Positions 46,020 to 59,475 of a DNA stretch of 64,000 nucleotides are shown here, piece by piece; the stretch's first letter is position 1; every line of letters begins with the position of its first letter. Where the stretch lies: positions 82,619,590 to 82,683,589 of the forward strand of contig OZ025240.1 of assembly GCA_964019155.1 (NCBI GenBank). Direction: 5' to 3'. Below the pieces are notes generated by a model, which was not told the DNA's origin, made no database searches, and worked only from the letters and a program-made list of their open reading frames with translations. The DNA comes from Osedax fenrisi. Its lineage: Eukaryota; Annelida; Polychaeta; Sabellida; Siboglinidae. The position numbers and the translations under genes were made by a program.

Positions 46020-48480
46020 ACACATATAAATCTCCTAATTCTGATATTAAACATGTTAGTGATATTATTTATAATAATTTTAGTATTTTTTCAGTCATAG
46101 GTGATTTATTTTTAGTTGGTTATTTTAATATTTATATTTTAATTAAAAATAGTAATAATGATTATTTCATTGATCCATTTTCAGTATGGGTTGTTTTCCA
46201 CTAGTAACTAGGCCGACCAGATATGGTAATAGTATTAATTCACAAATTGCTAACATTTATTGTAATATAACATATAAACCAGTAAGTAATTGAATTATAT
46301 TTAGTGATATCAGTGATCATCTATCAATATTTGTAATATATGAAATATCAAATAAAAGTAATACAAAACATAATACATATACATATATCAGAAAATTAAA
46401 TAATAATACATTAACAATATAATACAATAAAACATAATACAATTAATCAATTTAAATGTAGCATTAATGATTTTGATTGGAAATATATCTATTCTGAAAT
46501 TGATTTAGAATTATTATATGATAAATTAATTAATGATTTAGTAGAATTATTTAATTTAAATTGTCCTATTATAAAAGTTAAAGAAAAAATTACAAATAAT
46601 ACACCATGGTTATATAATAGTCTGATTATATGTATAAATAAAAAAAATAAAATGTTTAAAAAAATGATTAAAAATAAATCATTTACAAAAATAAATTATT
46701 GTAAAAGATATAAAAATATACTTACATCATTATTACGTTTATCTGAAAAATTATATTTTTCAAATAAAATAAATAATAATAAAAATAATATTACGTATAC
46801 TTAAAATAAATTATTAATAATTTAATTAATCCTAATTTAGGTAAAAAAAGATAATAATTCAAATTCTACGAATTCTAATGAATTTAACAAATTTGTTTGT
46901 AATATAGGTATTAAATTATCTGAAGAAATAGCATCACAATTTCTTGATAATGATATTTATAAAACTATGCAAGGTAATAATACAAATTCCTTATTTATTT
47001 TACAAATTTAAATTTATGAAATTTTGTATGAGGTTAGAAATTCTAAAAGTAAATCTAGTACCGATTTTACCGATTTAAGTATGTTTACCATTAAGGAAAT
47101 TAGTTTCGAAATTAGTAATTTATTAAAACATGTATTAAATAGGTTACTAGCTGAATGTATTTTCCCAAATGTTTAAAAAAAATTAAAGTTATTCCAATTT
47201 TCAAATTTTGAGACAAATCATTAGCTGAGCATTAATGATCTATATTCTTACTGCCACAAATTTCAAAAATATTTGAGAAACTAATTAAAAGCAGGATATC
47301 TAATTTTTTAAATAAATTTAATATTTTAAATGATAATCAATATGCATATTAGTATGTCTGGTGTATTATAATCATTTAATACACATTTAGACAATTTAGA
47401 GAATTGTGATATTGTTTCAATAGATTTACGCAAAGCCTTTAATATGCTCGATCATGATATTTTAATCATCACGCTATACATTTATGGTATCAGAGGTATA
47501 ACGTATTATAATCAGTTAATACACATTTAGATAATTTAGAGAACTGTGCTATTATTTCAATAGATTATACGATCGATTATGATATTTTAATAAACACGCT
47601 TTATATTTAATGTATTAGATGTATAGCGCTAAAATTAATAAATCTAATTTATCAGATCGTCTTCAATTTTTTAGATATAATAATAGGTACCGACTCAAAT
47701 TATAATTATATAAAATGTGGTGTACCACATGGATCTGTAGTCGGTCGTTACAATTTATATATTAATGAACTTCAGAATATATTAGATAACTTTAAATCAG
47801 TTTTATTTGCCGATGATACAACATTAATTTTTTCAAATAAATCTATTTTGGAATTAAAAAAAAAATATTCAATTTGATATTAACAAACTATACGATTGGT
47901 TGAATGTAAATAAATTGTCACTTAATATTAGTTAGAAGAATTTATCATTATTTAATATGAGAAATACAAATACAAATATTAATCTGGATTTGAATATTAA
48001 TAACATTAAAGTTAAACACTTCAGTGAAATAAAATTAGGTTTCATTATAGAGTGTAAATTGAATTGGAAATTGCAACTCAATTATGTTTCAAGTAAACTT
48101 TCTAGAACAATTTCAATTTAACACAAAGTTAAAAATAAATTAAATATGAAATATTTAATTTTATTATATAATGATTTATTTTCATCACATCTTAATTATT
48201 GTTCAAATATTTGGGGGAATATTTCAGATCTAGTTTACAAAATATTTTCACTTTTATAAAAGAGCAATACAATGTATTAGTAATAATAATTACGCTACCT
48301 TATATTATCAGTATTTATCCGTATTTATTTTATATATTTTATTTTATTTTATTTTTTAGTTTTATAGATTTTATTTATAGATTTTTTTTATTATATTTTT
48401 TAATTTGTTATACAATTTTTAATTTTAGTGTTTTATCGGTTTTAATTTGTATAGGTTACATATTATACAATTATTTATTT
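46020..48480 (+). pseudogene. CR1-like LINE, endonuclease to RT C-terminus
   Basis: In order on +: a decayed GD-FN endonuclease block (LFLVGYFNIYI) at about 46100; a HSQIANIYC-like and ISDHLSIF block near 46240-46330; TPWLYNSLIICINKKNKMFK at about 46600; a decayed RT N-terminus (KKIKVIPIF) at about 47180; SIDLRKAFNMLDHDILI (motif A) at about 47420; CGVPHGSVVG at about 47715; LFADDTTLIFSNKS (catalytic) at about 47805; NKLYDWLNVNKLSLNI and NINNIKVKHFSEIKLGFII; then NDLFSSHLNYCSNIWGN at about 48170. The motif-A segment is duplicated with a 140-bp period at 47363 and 47503. Stops and frameshifts throughout; same family as 28.6-30.4 kb. Confidence 0.85.
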
Positions 48481-49121
48481 TAAATACATGATGGGAATGA
48501 TGGTTGGGTTTGTATTTTGTTTTAAATTGGACATCTTTTATATACATTAATTACTAATTACTTACATATTCAATTTTATTTAAATATTATTTCAGTATTA
48601 TTTTCTATTCAGGAAGTCTAACTTTTATTTAAAATATTTAATATAACATATTCTCGAGTACTTTGTATTGGTTCGTTATGTGGCCGTAAATGGTTCAAGT
48701 CGTGGATAAGGATGCAATTGTTGTTCCAGTGCTCTTACTCTTGGTAAAGTAATTTCCTAGGGAATTGTATATAGAAACTCCAACTCCTCCAAGTTGATAC
48801 ACCTTTATCTACTTTCATTTGCAAGAGGTATAAAGTATTCAAGGTCGAATTTTTAACTTTAGAAATGTATAGTAGAAATTGTCTACTATTCATGAGTAGT
48901 CAATAGAACAAAACAAAAAGTAATTTAGAACAAGTTGTATTATTGAATTTAAATCAAATTTAAAGTAAAGTTAATTCAATATTTATTATAATCATATCCA
49001 ATAATTATTGATTATATCATATCCGATCATTTAACCAACTAATTAATTATTATTAAACAAATGCAAGGTTATTCTGATCATCTCATATTGTAATTATATT
49101 ATTAAACATACATACTTATTC

Positions 49122-49175
<54 letters not shown>

Positions 49176-49797
49176 AATATTTATTTATATATCTATCTAT
49201 GATTATCATCATTTATATATAATGACATTGCAGCATTTTATAAGCACATATTTATAGAATTTCAAAGTTAGTTTGTTATTGTTATTAATATAATGATATA
49301 ATTTTATAAAACACATACATTAAGATATATATATATATATATATATATATAATACTATAATTATTCTGTTTATTATTAAACTATAGTAATAGTTATTATA
49401 GCAATAATTCTCACATTATATTTTTTACGCTAATATCCAGATTAATGAATAAATCGATAGTTTCTTCTTTATCTTAAATCCTAATTATATTAGTATACCA
49501 GGAATGAATCATAATATTTTGAGGGTTCACCATTTGTTTTACTTCAATATACTTATATTTAATTTACTAATAGTTTCAAGTTTAATATTTAATCTAGACA
49601 TTTATGTTTAGACATTTTTATGATAATGAAGAAAGTTAACAAACAATATTGAATATAGAAAATTATCAGTATTAATATTATTCGTATTCTATTATTAGTA
49701 TTCTATTGGAAAATGTATGATCGAACTAATTATATTAATTAATATTTTCATTTGAATTCTTTTTGAGAGTGATTTTCTATAAATAGATGTGAAAACA
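48481..49797. other. AT-rich interval with one unexplained island
   Basis: 48650-48910 is clearly less AT-rich (GTGGCCGTAAATGGTTCAAG, CCAACTCCTCCAAGTTGATA) and could be part of an old repeat or exon. The minus strand has short readable pieces (LEELEFLYTIP) but no borders. (TA)n tracts lie at 49124-49163 and 49327-49350. Confidence 0.4.
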
Positions 49798-50965
49798 GTC
49801 TACTGTACACTGTACAGTGTACAATGTACAGTAGACCGGTTCGTTTGATTCAATTTTTAATCCTTCATATAAAATATAATACATATCTATATTTTAGTAT
49901 AATATGTATTAACAATTTTTATAAAAAAATAGTTACCTTTGGTCACGAAGCATTTAAAGTTTGAAATATAAATTATTATTTTAAGATAAAATGTATAATA
50001 TTCCATGTATAATAGTAATGACGCCATATTATTATCTTTGATGTTTATAAATTTTAAAATTAATATTTAAAATTAATGATGTATTTGTATTATATTTAAT
50101 GAATTAATATAATATATACCATTATTTATATTTATTATTAATATAATATCTATATTTCATTTTTATATCTACAAATTACCAATATTAATATTAATATTAA
50201 TATTAATGTATCCTAAAACTCGAGAAAATACACCATTTTACAAAGTATTTATTTAAAAATAATTCAAAAAAATAATTAATTTTTTAAAATTAATATATAT
50301 AATTATACTTTACATGAATTTGAGTGATCAGATTGTATTGAATTGTGGATATAAGTTAGATATAAATGTCCTTTATACAAATAAAATTAAAAAAATAAAA
50401 AAATATGTAAAATTATTTTGTATTTCATATTTCAAATAAAAATCCAAAAAAATTTACAAATGATGTTAATTTTTTTTCTAAAAATAATTTTTAATTTTTT
50501 AATAATTAATTTGAATTGTATTATTATTATCTATAAATTATATATTTTAATTTTTAAAATTAAATTGTAATAATTTATTTATATTAAATTATACGATTTT
50601 TAGACATTTTTTTTTACTAAAATTATTTTATAAAATTTGGGCATCTAGATTGTTATGACAAATATTTTGTATTGTTTATACTACTTGTAATATATGTTTC
50701 TAGAATATATCCATAGTTGGCTTAAAAAAAATCATACAATTTTATAAAAATTGAATAAAACTTATTTCTATATCTCCCCCATGTTACATTTTATATGTAT
50801 TCAATGTTAAAATTAAAAGGTCTCGTGACATAAAAATATTTAATATATAGGTCTACAATTTTAAACACTTATTTATCATAGCATACATAATTGTCACAGA
50901 TGTGAAGGTTTATAAAATTACGAAAAAAAATTGAGTACGAACCGGTCTAATGTACAGTGTATACT
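49798..50965. mobile_element. Element with TGTACA-rich inverted ends, about 1.2 kb
   Basis: The left arm has GTCTACTGTACACTGTACAG and TGTACAATGTACAGTAGACC followed by GGTTCGTTTGATTCAATTTT. The right arm, inverted, has AATTGAGTACGAACCGGTCT then AATGTACAGTGTATAC at about 50930-50965. The arms match over about 40 bp. Each end is itself palindromic. The right side continues in TGTACA-like words to about 51045, so the true right end is uncertain. No coding capacity. Confidence 0.65.
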
Positions 50966-51259
50966 ATACTATAGACTCTACACTGTATAGTATTCGGCGT
51001 ACAGTGTACAATGTATACTGCACACTGTGAGCAGTGCACCGTATAAATCAGATTATCAATAGGTAAGTGATCCATACGATTACGTATTACAATCAGATTA
51101 TGGTTTACCGACAGATACGCTGATTAGTAAACTAACACACCCTTGATTTTTAGGCGTTCTTTGTATGCTTACTAATAAATAGGATTCATTTATAATATAA
51201 ACCTATACCTATATCGCAATAAATATAACATAAATACGATTTCAATACACGTTATAATG
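50966..51259. other. TGTACA array and unassigned sequence
   Basis: To about 51045 the sequence is words such as ACAGTGTACAATGTATACTG. GATTATCAATAG|GTAAGTG at about 51060 is a strong donor-like string but no exon could be built on it. Confidence 0.4.
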
Positions 51260-54200
51260 TAGTTACGTATTCGAATCATATATTAGTTTTGTGCTCTCTG
51301 TAATTTATACCCAATAGTCGTATGTGTTCTTTATTTTCGAAGGCTTTCATTTTTTCTCCATCTTTTCAATAATCGTCCAAGCTTCGCATTCATAGAGTAA
51401 TATTGAGAGATCCAGTATTTTATATAGACTACATTTTGTTTTAAAGCCAATTTTTATACTTGTCCATATAGTTTTTAATCTTATTAAAACCGATGTAGAG
51501 GTGTCTAGTCTGATACGGACCCTGATTCACTGGTACCATCTTTGGTTATAATTTCTCCTAGATATTTAAATGTATCTACCTATTCCAATATTTCTCCATT
51601 CATTCTGTTATTTGCATGTACACTTTCATCTCTGCTATTCACCATGTTTTTGCTCTTTTCAGAGCTAATTTCCATACCATAATCACTCGTATGTTTTGAT
51701 AGACTATTGATAAGTTGTTGTAGTTAATCATTTCTATCGCTTATTAGTTTAATTTCATCAGCGAATCGAAGGCTGGATATTTCTCTACCGCCTATGGAGA
51801 TACTAGAATGGTCATTTAATAGGGTATCTGACATAATTTGTTCGAGGAAGTTATTAAATAAAACAGGGGATAGGGGACATCCTTGTCGTACAACAACAGA
51901 GGTTTTGAAGTGATCTCCAATATTGTTTATCAGTAAGAAAGAACTTTCTGAATTTTCATATAATGATTTAATAGATTCAGTTATATCATATGAAATACCA
52001 AATCTATTCATAGTATGCAATAGTCCTTCATGCCATACACGATCGAACGCCTTTTTAAAAGCAATGAAGTTATGACAAAGGTTTTGTTGCACTCCTAGAT
52101 GTTTTTCAATGATCGTTCAGCAATTTAAGATTTGTTCTACTGTATTACATCCACTTCGAAACTTTCGAATCGAAAGCCTTCTTGTTCTACTGAAAGGATA
52201 TATTCGGCTTATGGGATTAATCTTTCCAGACGTATTTTTAACATGATTTTGCTTACGTGGCTAATTAGACTAATTGTTCGATAGTTAGAGCAATTTCTGG
52301 AATCACCTTTCTTTGGAAATGGGATGATTAGTGATTTGGTCCATTGTGCGGCCACTCTTTTGTCTCCCAATTTTTTTGACATAGTGAAGTCATACTATCT
52401 TATAGTTTATCCCCTCCATACTTTATTAGCTCATCGGGTATATTATAAATACCAGGAGCGTTACTATTTTTCAGAGTGTTGATAGCATTTCTTACTTCTG
52501 ATTGTAGTTTAGGTAGTGAAATATAATGCTGGGATGTTATTGTGTCTTTAATTAGTTCATATGTATTTATAGGGTAGTTGTATAATTCATTTCAGTATTA
52601 GGTCCAATTTCTCATTAGTCCGTTGTTGTCCCCGAATGGTTTATCATTTTTATCAAAGATAATCATCATCTTCTTATGATTTGGTTTAGTGAGTATTTTT
52701 AATGTTTTATAGGCCCTTTTATTCGATCGGTTCTTGACATATCTTCATTTATAGAATTGCATTGTTCTTGTATCCATTCTTCTTTAGTCTTGTTCATCGT
52801 TCTTCTTAGTATTGCATTTAATGTATTATATTCATTTTTCCGGCTTAGGTCTACTTTTACAGTTGATTTCAATTTACGTCTTTCATCACAGAGGTCTAGA
52901 ATTGCATTATATATATCCAAGCTTGTTTCTTTGGTCTGTATTTTCCGATTGTTTCGGAGGCAGCGGATATAATACTTGTATCTACCATTTCATATATCGT
53001 CGTGAGACTTTTGTTAAGCATATCTAGATTATTTAGTTCGATTTACAGGATATTTCTATATGACTCAATTGTTGTTTGGTTATTAAGCTTTTCTAAATCA
53101 AATCGTATTATATTCCCTTTCGTTCTTTTCTTTATGCTTGGCTTCAATTTGATATTGCATAATACTAGGTCATGATCACTATTTATGTCCGAACCAGGAT
53201 AAGTTCTTGTGGATGTCCTGATTATTCTAGATTTGTTGAGGTATTAGAATGTAGTCAATTTCATTATGTGTTAATCCATTTGGAGAGTGCTATGTGCTAA
53301 TTCTATATTTTGTATGATTAAAGAGAGTATTGACTAGTTTTAATTTATATTTGTCTGTAAATTCAAGCAATCTTTCTCCTATTACATTTGTTGATTCATT
53401 GCTGAAACGTCATATAATATTTGGCCATGCTAAGTGACCATCATTTCCTGCTTTTGCATTACAGTCGCCTATTACTACAAGAAAGTCTGTCTTAGGTGCC
53501 TGTTGTATCGTATCCTCAATATGTTCGAAAAATTATTCTACTTTCTCATCTGAATTTTCTGTTGTATGCGCACATATTTGTATCAGAGTGCAATTACAAG
53601 TAGAAGCTTTTACTCGTATTGATATTATTCTGCTTGAGACTGCATCATAGTTTAGTATTGAATTGCATAGTTCCTTGTTACATACTATGAAGGCTACACC
53701 CTGAATATGTTTGTTTCTGTGTCCGCTATATATATAAACTTATGTCCTTTATTAGTTGTCACTTCTTCTCTTCCTTTCCATCTAATTTCTGATAAACAAA
53801 TCACGTTCCATTTTAGCTTACTTTATCTTGCTGATTTGTCTTCTAGCCTACCACATCTCCGTAGAGTTCTTACTTTCCATGTGCCAATTGTTGTTGTTGT
53901 TGTCAAACGATTTTTTTTATTTTATTAAAGTTGTTGTTGTTGTTGTTGTTGTATCCAATAGTCAATTTTTCGCGTTCAACCTGGAGTTTACCGGGCCGAG
54001 CCCGATCCGGCACGTTGATGTTGTTGTGTGTTGTATTCATAATCTATCAGTAGGCATGCTATTCTGAGCGGTGCCTATCTCCTCTCTCAGATCTCTCTTG
54101 CATTTTAGCCCGCAGAATAGTACGGTTTCCAGGGTGCGGCACGGGGAGCCAATGCAAGAGAGTTGGGTGTTAGTTGGTGCTAACACACTTACACCCCACA
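51260..54200 (-). pseudogene. RTE-type LINE, nearly full length with 5' UTR
   Basis: On minus from 54200: a GC-rich non-coding leader to about 53955 and a (CAA)n tract at 53955-53890. The endonuclease follows: SKLKWNVICL-like start, RKHIQGVAFIVCNKELCNSI region near 53700, VVIGDCNAKAGNDGHLAWPN (catalytic GDxNAK) near 53470, then LTHNEIDYILIPQ near 53260 (HxxIDYI). Next comes a linker with LRRTMNKTKEEWIQEQCNSI at 52800. The RT has AFKKAFDRVWHEGLLHTMNR (motif A) at 52065, VVVRQGCPLSPVLFNNFLEQ (motif B) at 51885 and LRFADEIKLISDRND (motif C; FADE for FADD) at 51770. The end has MNGEILE and TFKYLGEIITK near 51590-51540. Frameshifts and the FADE change point to inactivity. It is a different RTE subfamily from that at 5.8-9.0 and 24.4 kb. 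Confidence 0.9.
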
Positions 54201-54446
54201 TTAGTATAATAATGTAATGTATTATATTGTATACAATAATGTTAACAATTGTATACTATAGTAACGCAAATAAATACATATTTATATTTATATATGAGTA
54301 TGGTCGTTATTAATAAATTATTATTATTATTATCATAATAAACTAATTTATAAACTTTATTTAATTTAATATTACTTATAATACTAGAAATAGAACATTT
54401 GGAAATTCTTTGTTAGTCATATATAATATACATAATATATTTAAAT

Positions 54447-54498
<52 letters not shown>

Positions 54499-54846
54499 TT
54501 ATATATAAACACATATATGTGTGTATTATGTGTATAAATTATTATGCTATTTAATACGTTTTCTAAATATCATAATAGTAGTTACTAATAAATAAAATAG
54601 TAATTTGATGATTATTGATGTATTAGTACTCAGTTACTTAAATATGAATTATGATATAAAAAGTTATAATTATTATCCCGAGTATTCAATAAGTTATGTA
54701 ACATACTTATTTAGTTAAATTAATAATAATTATTAATCGACGATAAATAAATTATACGATGAAAGAGAATTTGATATTTATAATAATTTTCTATAGAATC
54801 TATAGATATCGTTTAGTATTTAGAGAGAATAGAAAACTTGTTGGTA
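54201..54846. other. AT-rich interval
   Basis: (TA)n at 54448-54488 followed by (GT)n-like ATGTGTGTGTG. Nothing else recognised. Confidence 0.6.
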
Positions 54847-55793
54847 GGGGAGGGTGGAGTTGTATGACCATTTTTATGTATAAAGTGCTATAATTGTGGT
54901 AATAATACATTTTCCTTAATTATTTAAATTGTATTGCATAATATATGATATTAGTTAACTAATATATTACTTTTAGATATAAGGAATACTTATGAGATTT
55001 CATAATTACAATTAATAAAAAAAAATAAAAAAGTTCATTCAACCCCAAAGGCGGGGTTGAATGAACATACCCTGTTTTACTTCTTTAATTGCTCTTGTCA
55101 TGAGAGTTTTATCACGTATTCTATCAGTTTGTTGAGTATAGTTTCTCATTTTTGATTCATAGAAATAATATTTTAATAATTATTATGAAATTAGTAATTG
55201 ACCCTCATTACAATTAAATTAATTAATTATATTGATATATAATTAATTATATTATTTCTATTTAATCATTACTTATTTATATTCGGATCATTGAATATAT
55301 ATTATAATATTATAATAATATTAATATTATAATATTATAATATTATATTATAAATATTAACATATGATATGGGGTTGATTGAACAACGTTCATATAACCC
55401 CATTTTTAGTGGTTCACTCAACCCCATATCAAATTTTATTATTAATTGATAACATTTAAATATTTTATTTAAAATTTTAAATATATTTTTATATTAATAT
55501 TAAGTTAATTATATATTAAAATCATATATATAATATGAAAATAATTAAATAATTATTATAGAAGTTATAACATATAATACCTTGTCTGGAATTTTTACTT
55601 TTGAGCGTACTTTAGTTAAAAATGTGATTAAAATATTACTATTTTTATTTTTTTATTAAAAATTATACTTCCGCAACTGTATTAATTATAGATGGCGATA
55701 CTAGTTCAGTTAAATAAAATTTCTGCTGTAGCAAACAATTGTTATCTCCAGTGGCTCATGCAAGACACCTGTTCATACAACCCCACTCTCCCC
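54847..55793. mobile_element. MITE family D, TA-flanked, GGTTGTATGA motif
   Basis: The left end GGGGAGGGTGGAGTTGTATG then ACCAT is mirrored by GTTCATACAACCCCACTCTC then CCC. TA lies on both sides (54845-54846 and 55794-55795). Internal copies and complements of GGGGTTGAATGAAC are at about 55042-55070 and 55371-55432. No coding capacity. Confidence 0.85.
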
Positions 55794-55861
55794 TACTTAG
55801 TTGGTTATTTCCAAACTAACTTATATTAAAACCTCATGAATTGATTGAACTTATATATATA

Positions 55862-56761
55862 GGGGAAAGACCCATATTACCGACCCCTATCATATCTCAG
55901 TAACTATAATAGATATTAACAAATTATATAAACTTAAAATATTAGTAATTTAATAGTAAATATGAATTATATTAGAATATGAAAGTATTTTGATTATCAA
56001 AATATTCAATCATATAATTGTTATTTGATCAAATTTAATATTAAGGTTTTACTTTTTAAATATTTGAATAATAACTTTTTTTAAATAATTGTAAATACAT
56101 TATTAATTAAAAGAAAACGTAATGCTATTCATAATATTGTAAATCAATTAAATGTTTATAACAATTATAATACTAATTTAATTTCAATAACTATCAACCA
56201 ATATATCTTTATTATTATTTTCCTATTACCGACCCCATGTGAATTATAGTATCCAATCAAAATAGATCCGTATTTTACTTTAAAATATGTCGTAAGTTGT
56301 TTGTGTAACATTGATATAGATTTAGTATTCATGATTCTAGTTGATTATATACTGATTAATAAATAAATATTAAATAATAATATACACTATTTTAATATAA
56401 TTACTATAAAGTTTACATTTAAATTTAATACTAATATTAAAATATAAATTAAATAATCAATAAATTGCGTGCATGTTATAATTAATTATATTTATGTATA
56501 TATACTATTTTGTTTGGATATTATAATACTATAATAATTAGTTATAACATATGTATTAAAGGGGGTCGGTATTAGGAACATGTATCCGATTACTGACGCC
56601 CTGTTTAATATCGTATATATAATTATATCAACAATTTAAAATATCCATATTATTCATTGCCATAATATTACCATAATTATAAAATTTCAAATAAATATAT
56701 TGAATATTGAATAAGTTATTACAAATAATCATTGATGTGTCGGTTATATGAGAATTTCCCC
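55862..56761. mobile_element. MITE family B, complete copy, ACCGACCCC motif
   Basis: The left end GGGGAAAGACCCATATTACC then GACCCC and the right end GTGTCGGTTATATGAGAATT then TCCCC are inverted relatives (GGGGAAA..CATAT.ACCGAC). TA lies at both borders (55860-55861 and 56762-56763). Internal motif copies are at about 56225 (TATTACCGACCCCATG) and 56561 (GGGGGTCGGTATTAGG). An inverted partial copy is at 9.6-10.1 kb. Confidence 0.8.
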
Positions 56762-56763
56762 TA

Positions 56764-57339
56764 TATATATATATATATATAGTTACGTATATATAATATA
56801 ATAATAATGTATTTACAGCTATGATTAATGAGAACTTAAGTAAGTATTAACTTAATTCATTTTATATGTTATTATTAATATATATATATATATATATATT
56901 ATTTTTCCGAATTATTTGTGTATTGATATTAACTTATATTAATATTATTACTTATACATATATATTTGGCAAACTATAATATTAATAATTATCATTTGAT
57001 CGAATAATATATTATTTATTATAATTAAAATAGGCTATATAAATTACAAAGAAATAATATATGGGTCTCGATACTATATAAGGGGATATTGTCCGACAAG
57101 GGAGTAAACCACCACATGAGTCATGATTTATGAATTATGCAGCGTGAGTCATGAATGGCAATTTTATAGAAAAGTAGCATTTTACTTTTTTTACCAAAAT
57201 TACACAAAGACAATTTTTTACTATACATATTTGTAATATATAAATGTTATAGTTATATCTTATTACTATTATTTAAAATTGAAATATTTATGATATACTC
57301 AAGTTATCAATATTATTGTTTTAATTAGTATCAAAATCA
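56764..57339. other. AT-rich interval
   Basis: (TA)n at 56763-56780 and 56878-56898. A 21-bp AG/GT-bounded string at 56819-56839 is discussed under findings. At 57110-57165 GAGTCATGATTTATGAATTA then TGCAGCGTGAGTCATGAATG is a short direct and inverted arrangement of ATGAGTCATGA words. Confidence 0.4.
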
Positions 57340-57860
57340 GATTATATATCTTTATCAGGAAGAAAATTATCGGGGAAGATCATTAGTCGACTCGGAGGAG
57401 TACAAGCGCATTTATAAGATTCTTTGTAATGTTTCAAGAAAGATACTTCCGTATTTGTTTTATTCTTAATATATGACAGTTTGAGGAATTGTAATGGATG
57501 ATATTTGATATTTAAGGCTAATTTATCATTAATAGCAACTCCAAAGTTGTTGGAAAAAATGGGGGGAGGGGAGGGTGAGGTATGGTGATGTGTTTTTAGA
57601 TTAATATATGAAAAGAATTATCAGAAGTAGATATATTAAGTACTGTAGTAACTGATGAATTAATTGTCAGTTTATTATAGAGGAGTAGTAATAATATTCA
57701 TTCTACCCACTCGATTATTCAGAGTTAATGGTATACCATACTGTAGTATGAGAATGTATAGGCAAAGAGTTAACAATATATAAATCACAAGAACAAATTT
57801 GCATATTACCATGGTAATGGGTATTCGGAAATTTTGTAATCGGATCAGCAATACGGCGTG
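57340..57860 (-). pseudogene. L2-like LINE C-terminal fragment
   Basis: On minus, 57550-57440 gives NNFGVAINDKLALNIKYHPL and 57425-57370 gives NLINALVLLRVD followed by stops. These align with SVRNLGVLIDSTLSYGAHIN and RLLNALVLSRIDYCC of the 34.3-kb copy. A G-rich run GGGGGGAGGGGAGGGTGAGG at 57561-57580 (+) is in or beside it. Confidence 0.65.
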
Positions 57861-59001
57861 TATATATATATTATTTTATAATTTATATAGCCCATTTTAT
57901 ATATCAGTATATAGGCTATATATAGCTATGATATTCAAATAATATTATAATAGACTAAATATTCATAAATACATTTATTTATTGTAATCATTGAGTGGTA
58001 AATATTGTATTTAAGAAAATAGGATATAAACTATATAGTTGAAATATTTACTAACGAACATTTTTTTATTGAAATAAAAAAATATTAAATTAATAAATTT
58101 AAAAAATTAAATAACTAAATTAAAAAATAATAATTTAAAATATGTACATTATCTCGGTAAAATAAACTAAATTATATTTCTCATTTTGTCAACAATGTAT
58201 TTATTTATTATATTTTCTATAGAAATCTGCTAGAAAATTGTCTATAATAAATAAAATATGTTTGATAAATTAGTGTATCGACATATTAAACATTCTTTCG
58301 AAAATGTAATCAAAGTGAATAATCACTAATCTATTTATTAATCTCTAATATAATTATTAATCACTAATATAATTATTAATCATTAGTATAATAATGAATC
58401 ACTTATCTAATTATTAAATACATTTAACTTCTACTTCACATATATAGATTATCAATTATATCGTATAATAAAATAAATGTGTATTGGTTCACATACTAGA
58501 ATACAACTTGTTGTTTAATTATATAGAAGGGCATACTCGTTAAATTATGAAACATATTTGTAATACATATATATACGGTATAATGATTTAAGTTGAATGT
58601 ATTATGTAAATTCACATTTATATATTAAAATTAAAACCTATGCATCGTATTTTTACATTTTTCAAATAATATTCATTTCCCAAATTTTAATTTATATATC
58701 CGCTCGATAAATTGAATACCTATGAAATTTATACTTTTCATATTCTTTAATTAAATGAAAAGTTATATAATAGTTCATTTATCCTAGTAAGTGTTTGATG
58801 CTATGCATATTTTATGTTATTATAATAGTATATGATTGATAAATATGCAATTAGTTATAATAATATAGAGTAGATTTACATTTTTGCGACTTTTTTAATT
58901 GTGATCTCAGGTGAATTCTCTATAATATATATACATGTATATTAGAAGGATACTAACTTTAGATTTTTAAATAGTCTATTTCACTTTATTATGTATGTAG
59001 A

Positions 59002-59074
<73 letters not shown>

Positions 59075-59148
59075 ATATAATTGTCAGCTATAATACATAT
59101 TATGATTATTATATTTTAGAATATGTAATAGTTATATTTAGGTAATAG

Positions 59149-59193
<45 letters not shown>

Positions 59194-59198
59194 CTGCA
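57861..59198. other. AT-rich interval with long (TA)n tracts
   Basis: A tandem array of ATAATTATTAATCACTA-type words lies at about 58325-58415. (TA)n of about 68 bp lies at 59005-59072 and about 36 bp at 59152-59188. No coding signal. Confidence 0.6.
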
Positions 59199-59475
59199 TA
59201 TGTGGCTCAGTGGTTGAGGAGTCATACAAGCAATAGGACAATGGTTCGAGCTTCGTCCGGACCATTAATTAATTTTATAAAATGTGTCTTAAATAATATT
59301 TCTAAGTGATCTTATATAATTGTGTATACATAATTGATCGTCTCTCGTTAAAACCATAGATGCCTTTTAACATTAGAGCCATATATGGTTATAAGTGAAA
59401 AACGTCATCTAAGTTCCTGGATGGGATGAAAGGACTCCACTAAATAAAAATAACAATAACAACAACAACAACAAT
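59199..59475 (+). mobile_element. tRNA-derived SINE, copy 6
   Basis: Head TGTGGCTCAGTGGTTGAGGA (A box) at about 59201 and GGTTCGAGCTTCGTCCGGAC (B box) at about 59243. The body has CTCTCGTTAAAACCATAGAT and AAGTTCCTGGATGGGATGAA. The (AACAATAACAAC)n tail is at 59447-59475. A short deletion removes the GCGGCTTCGAAGGG block. Confidence 0.9.

Noticed and set aside
48199..48483. 94-codon hydrophobic + frame resembling a membrane protein
   Set aside because: It overlaps the LINE C-terminal block in another frame and its Phe/Ile/Tyr richness comes from T-rich DNA.
53707..54067. Two overlapping + frames of about 75 codons
   Set aside because: They are antisense to the RTE endonuclease and (CAA)n leader.
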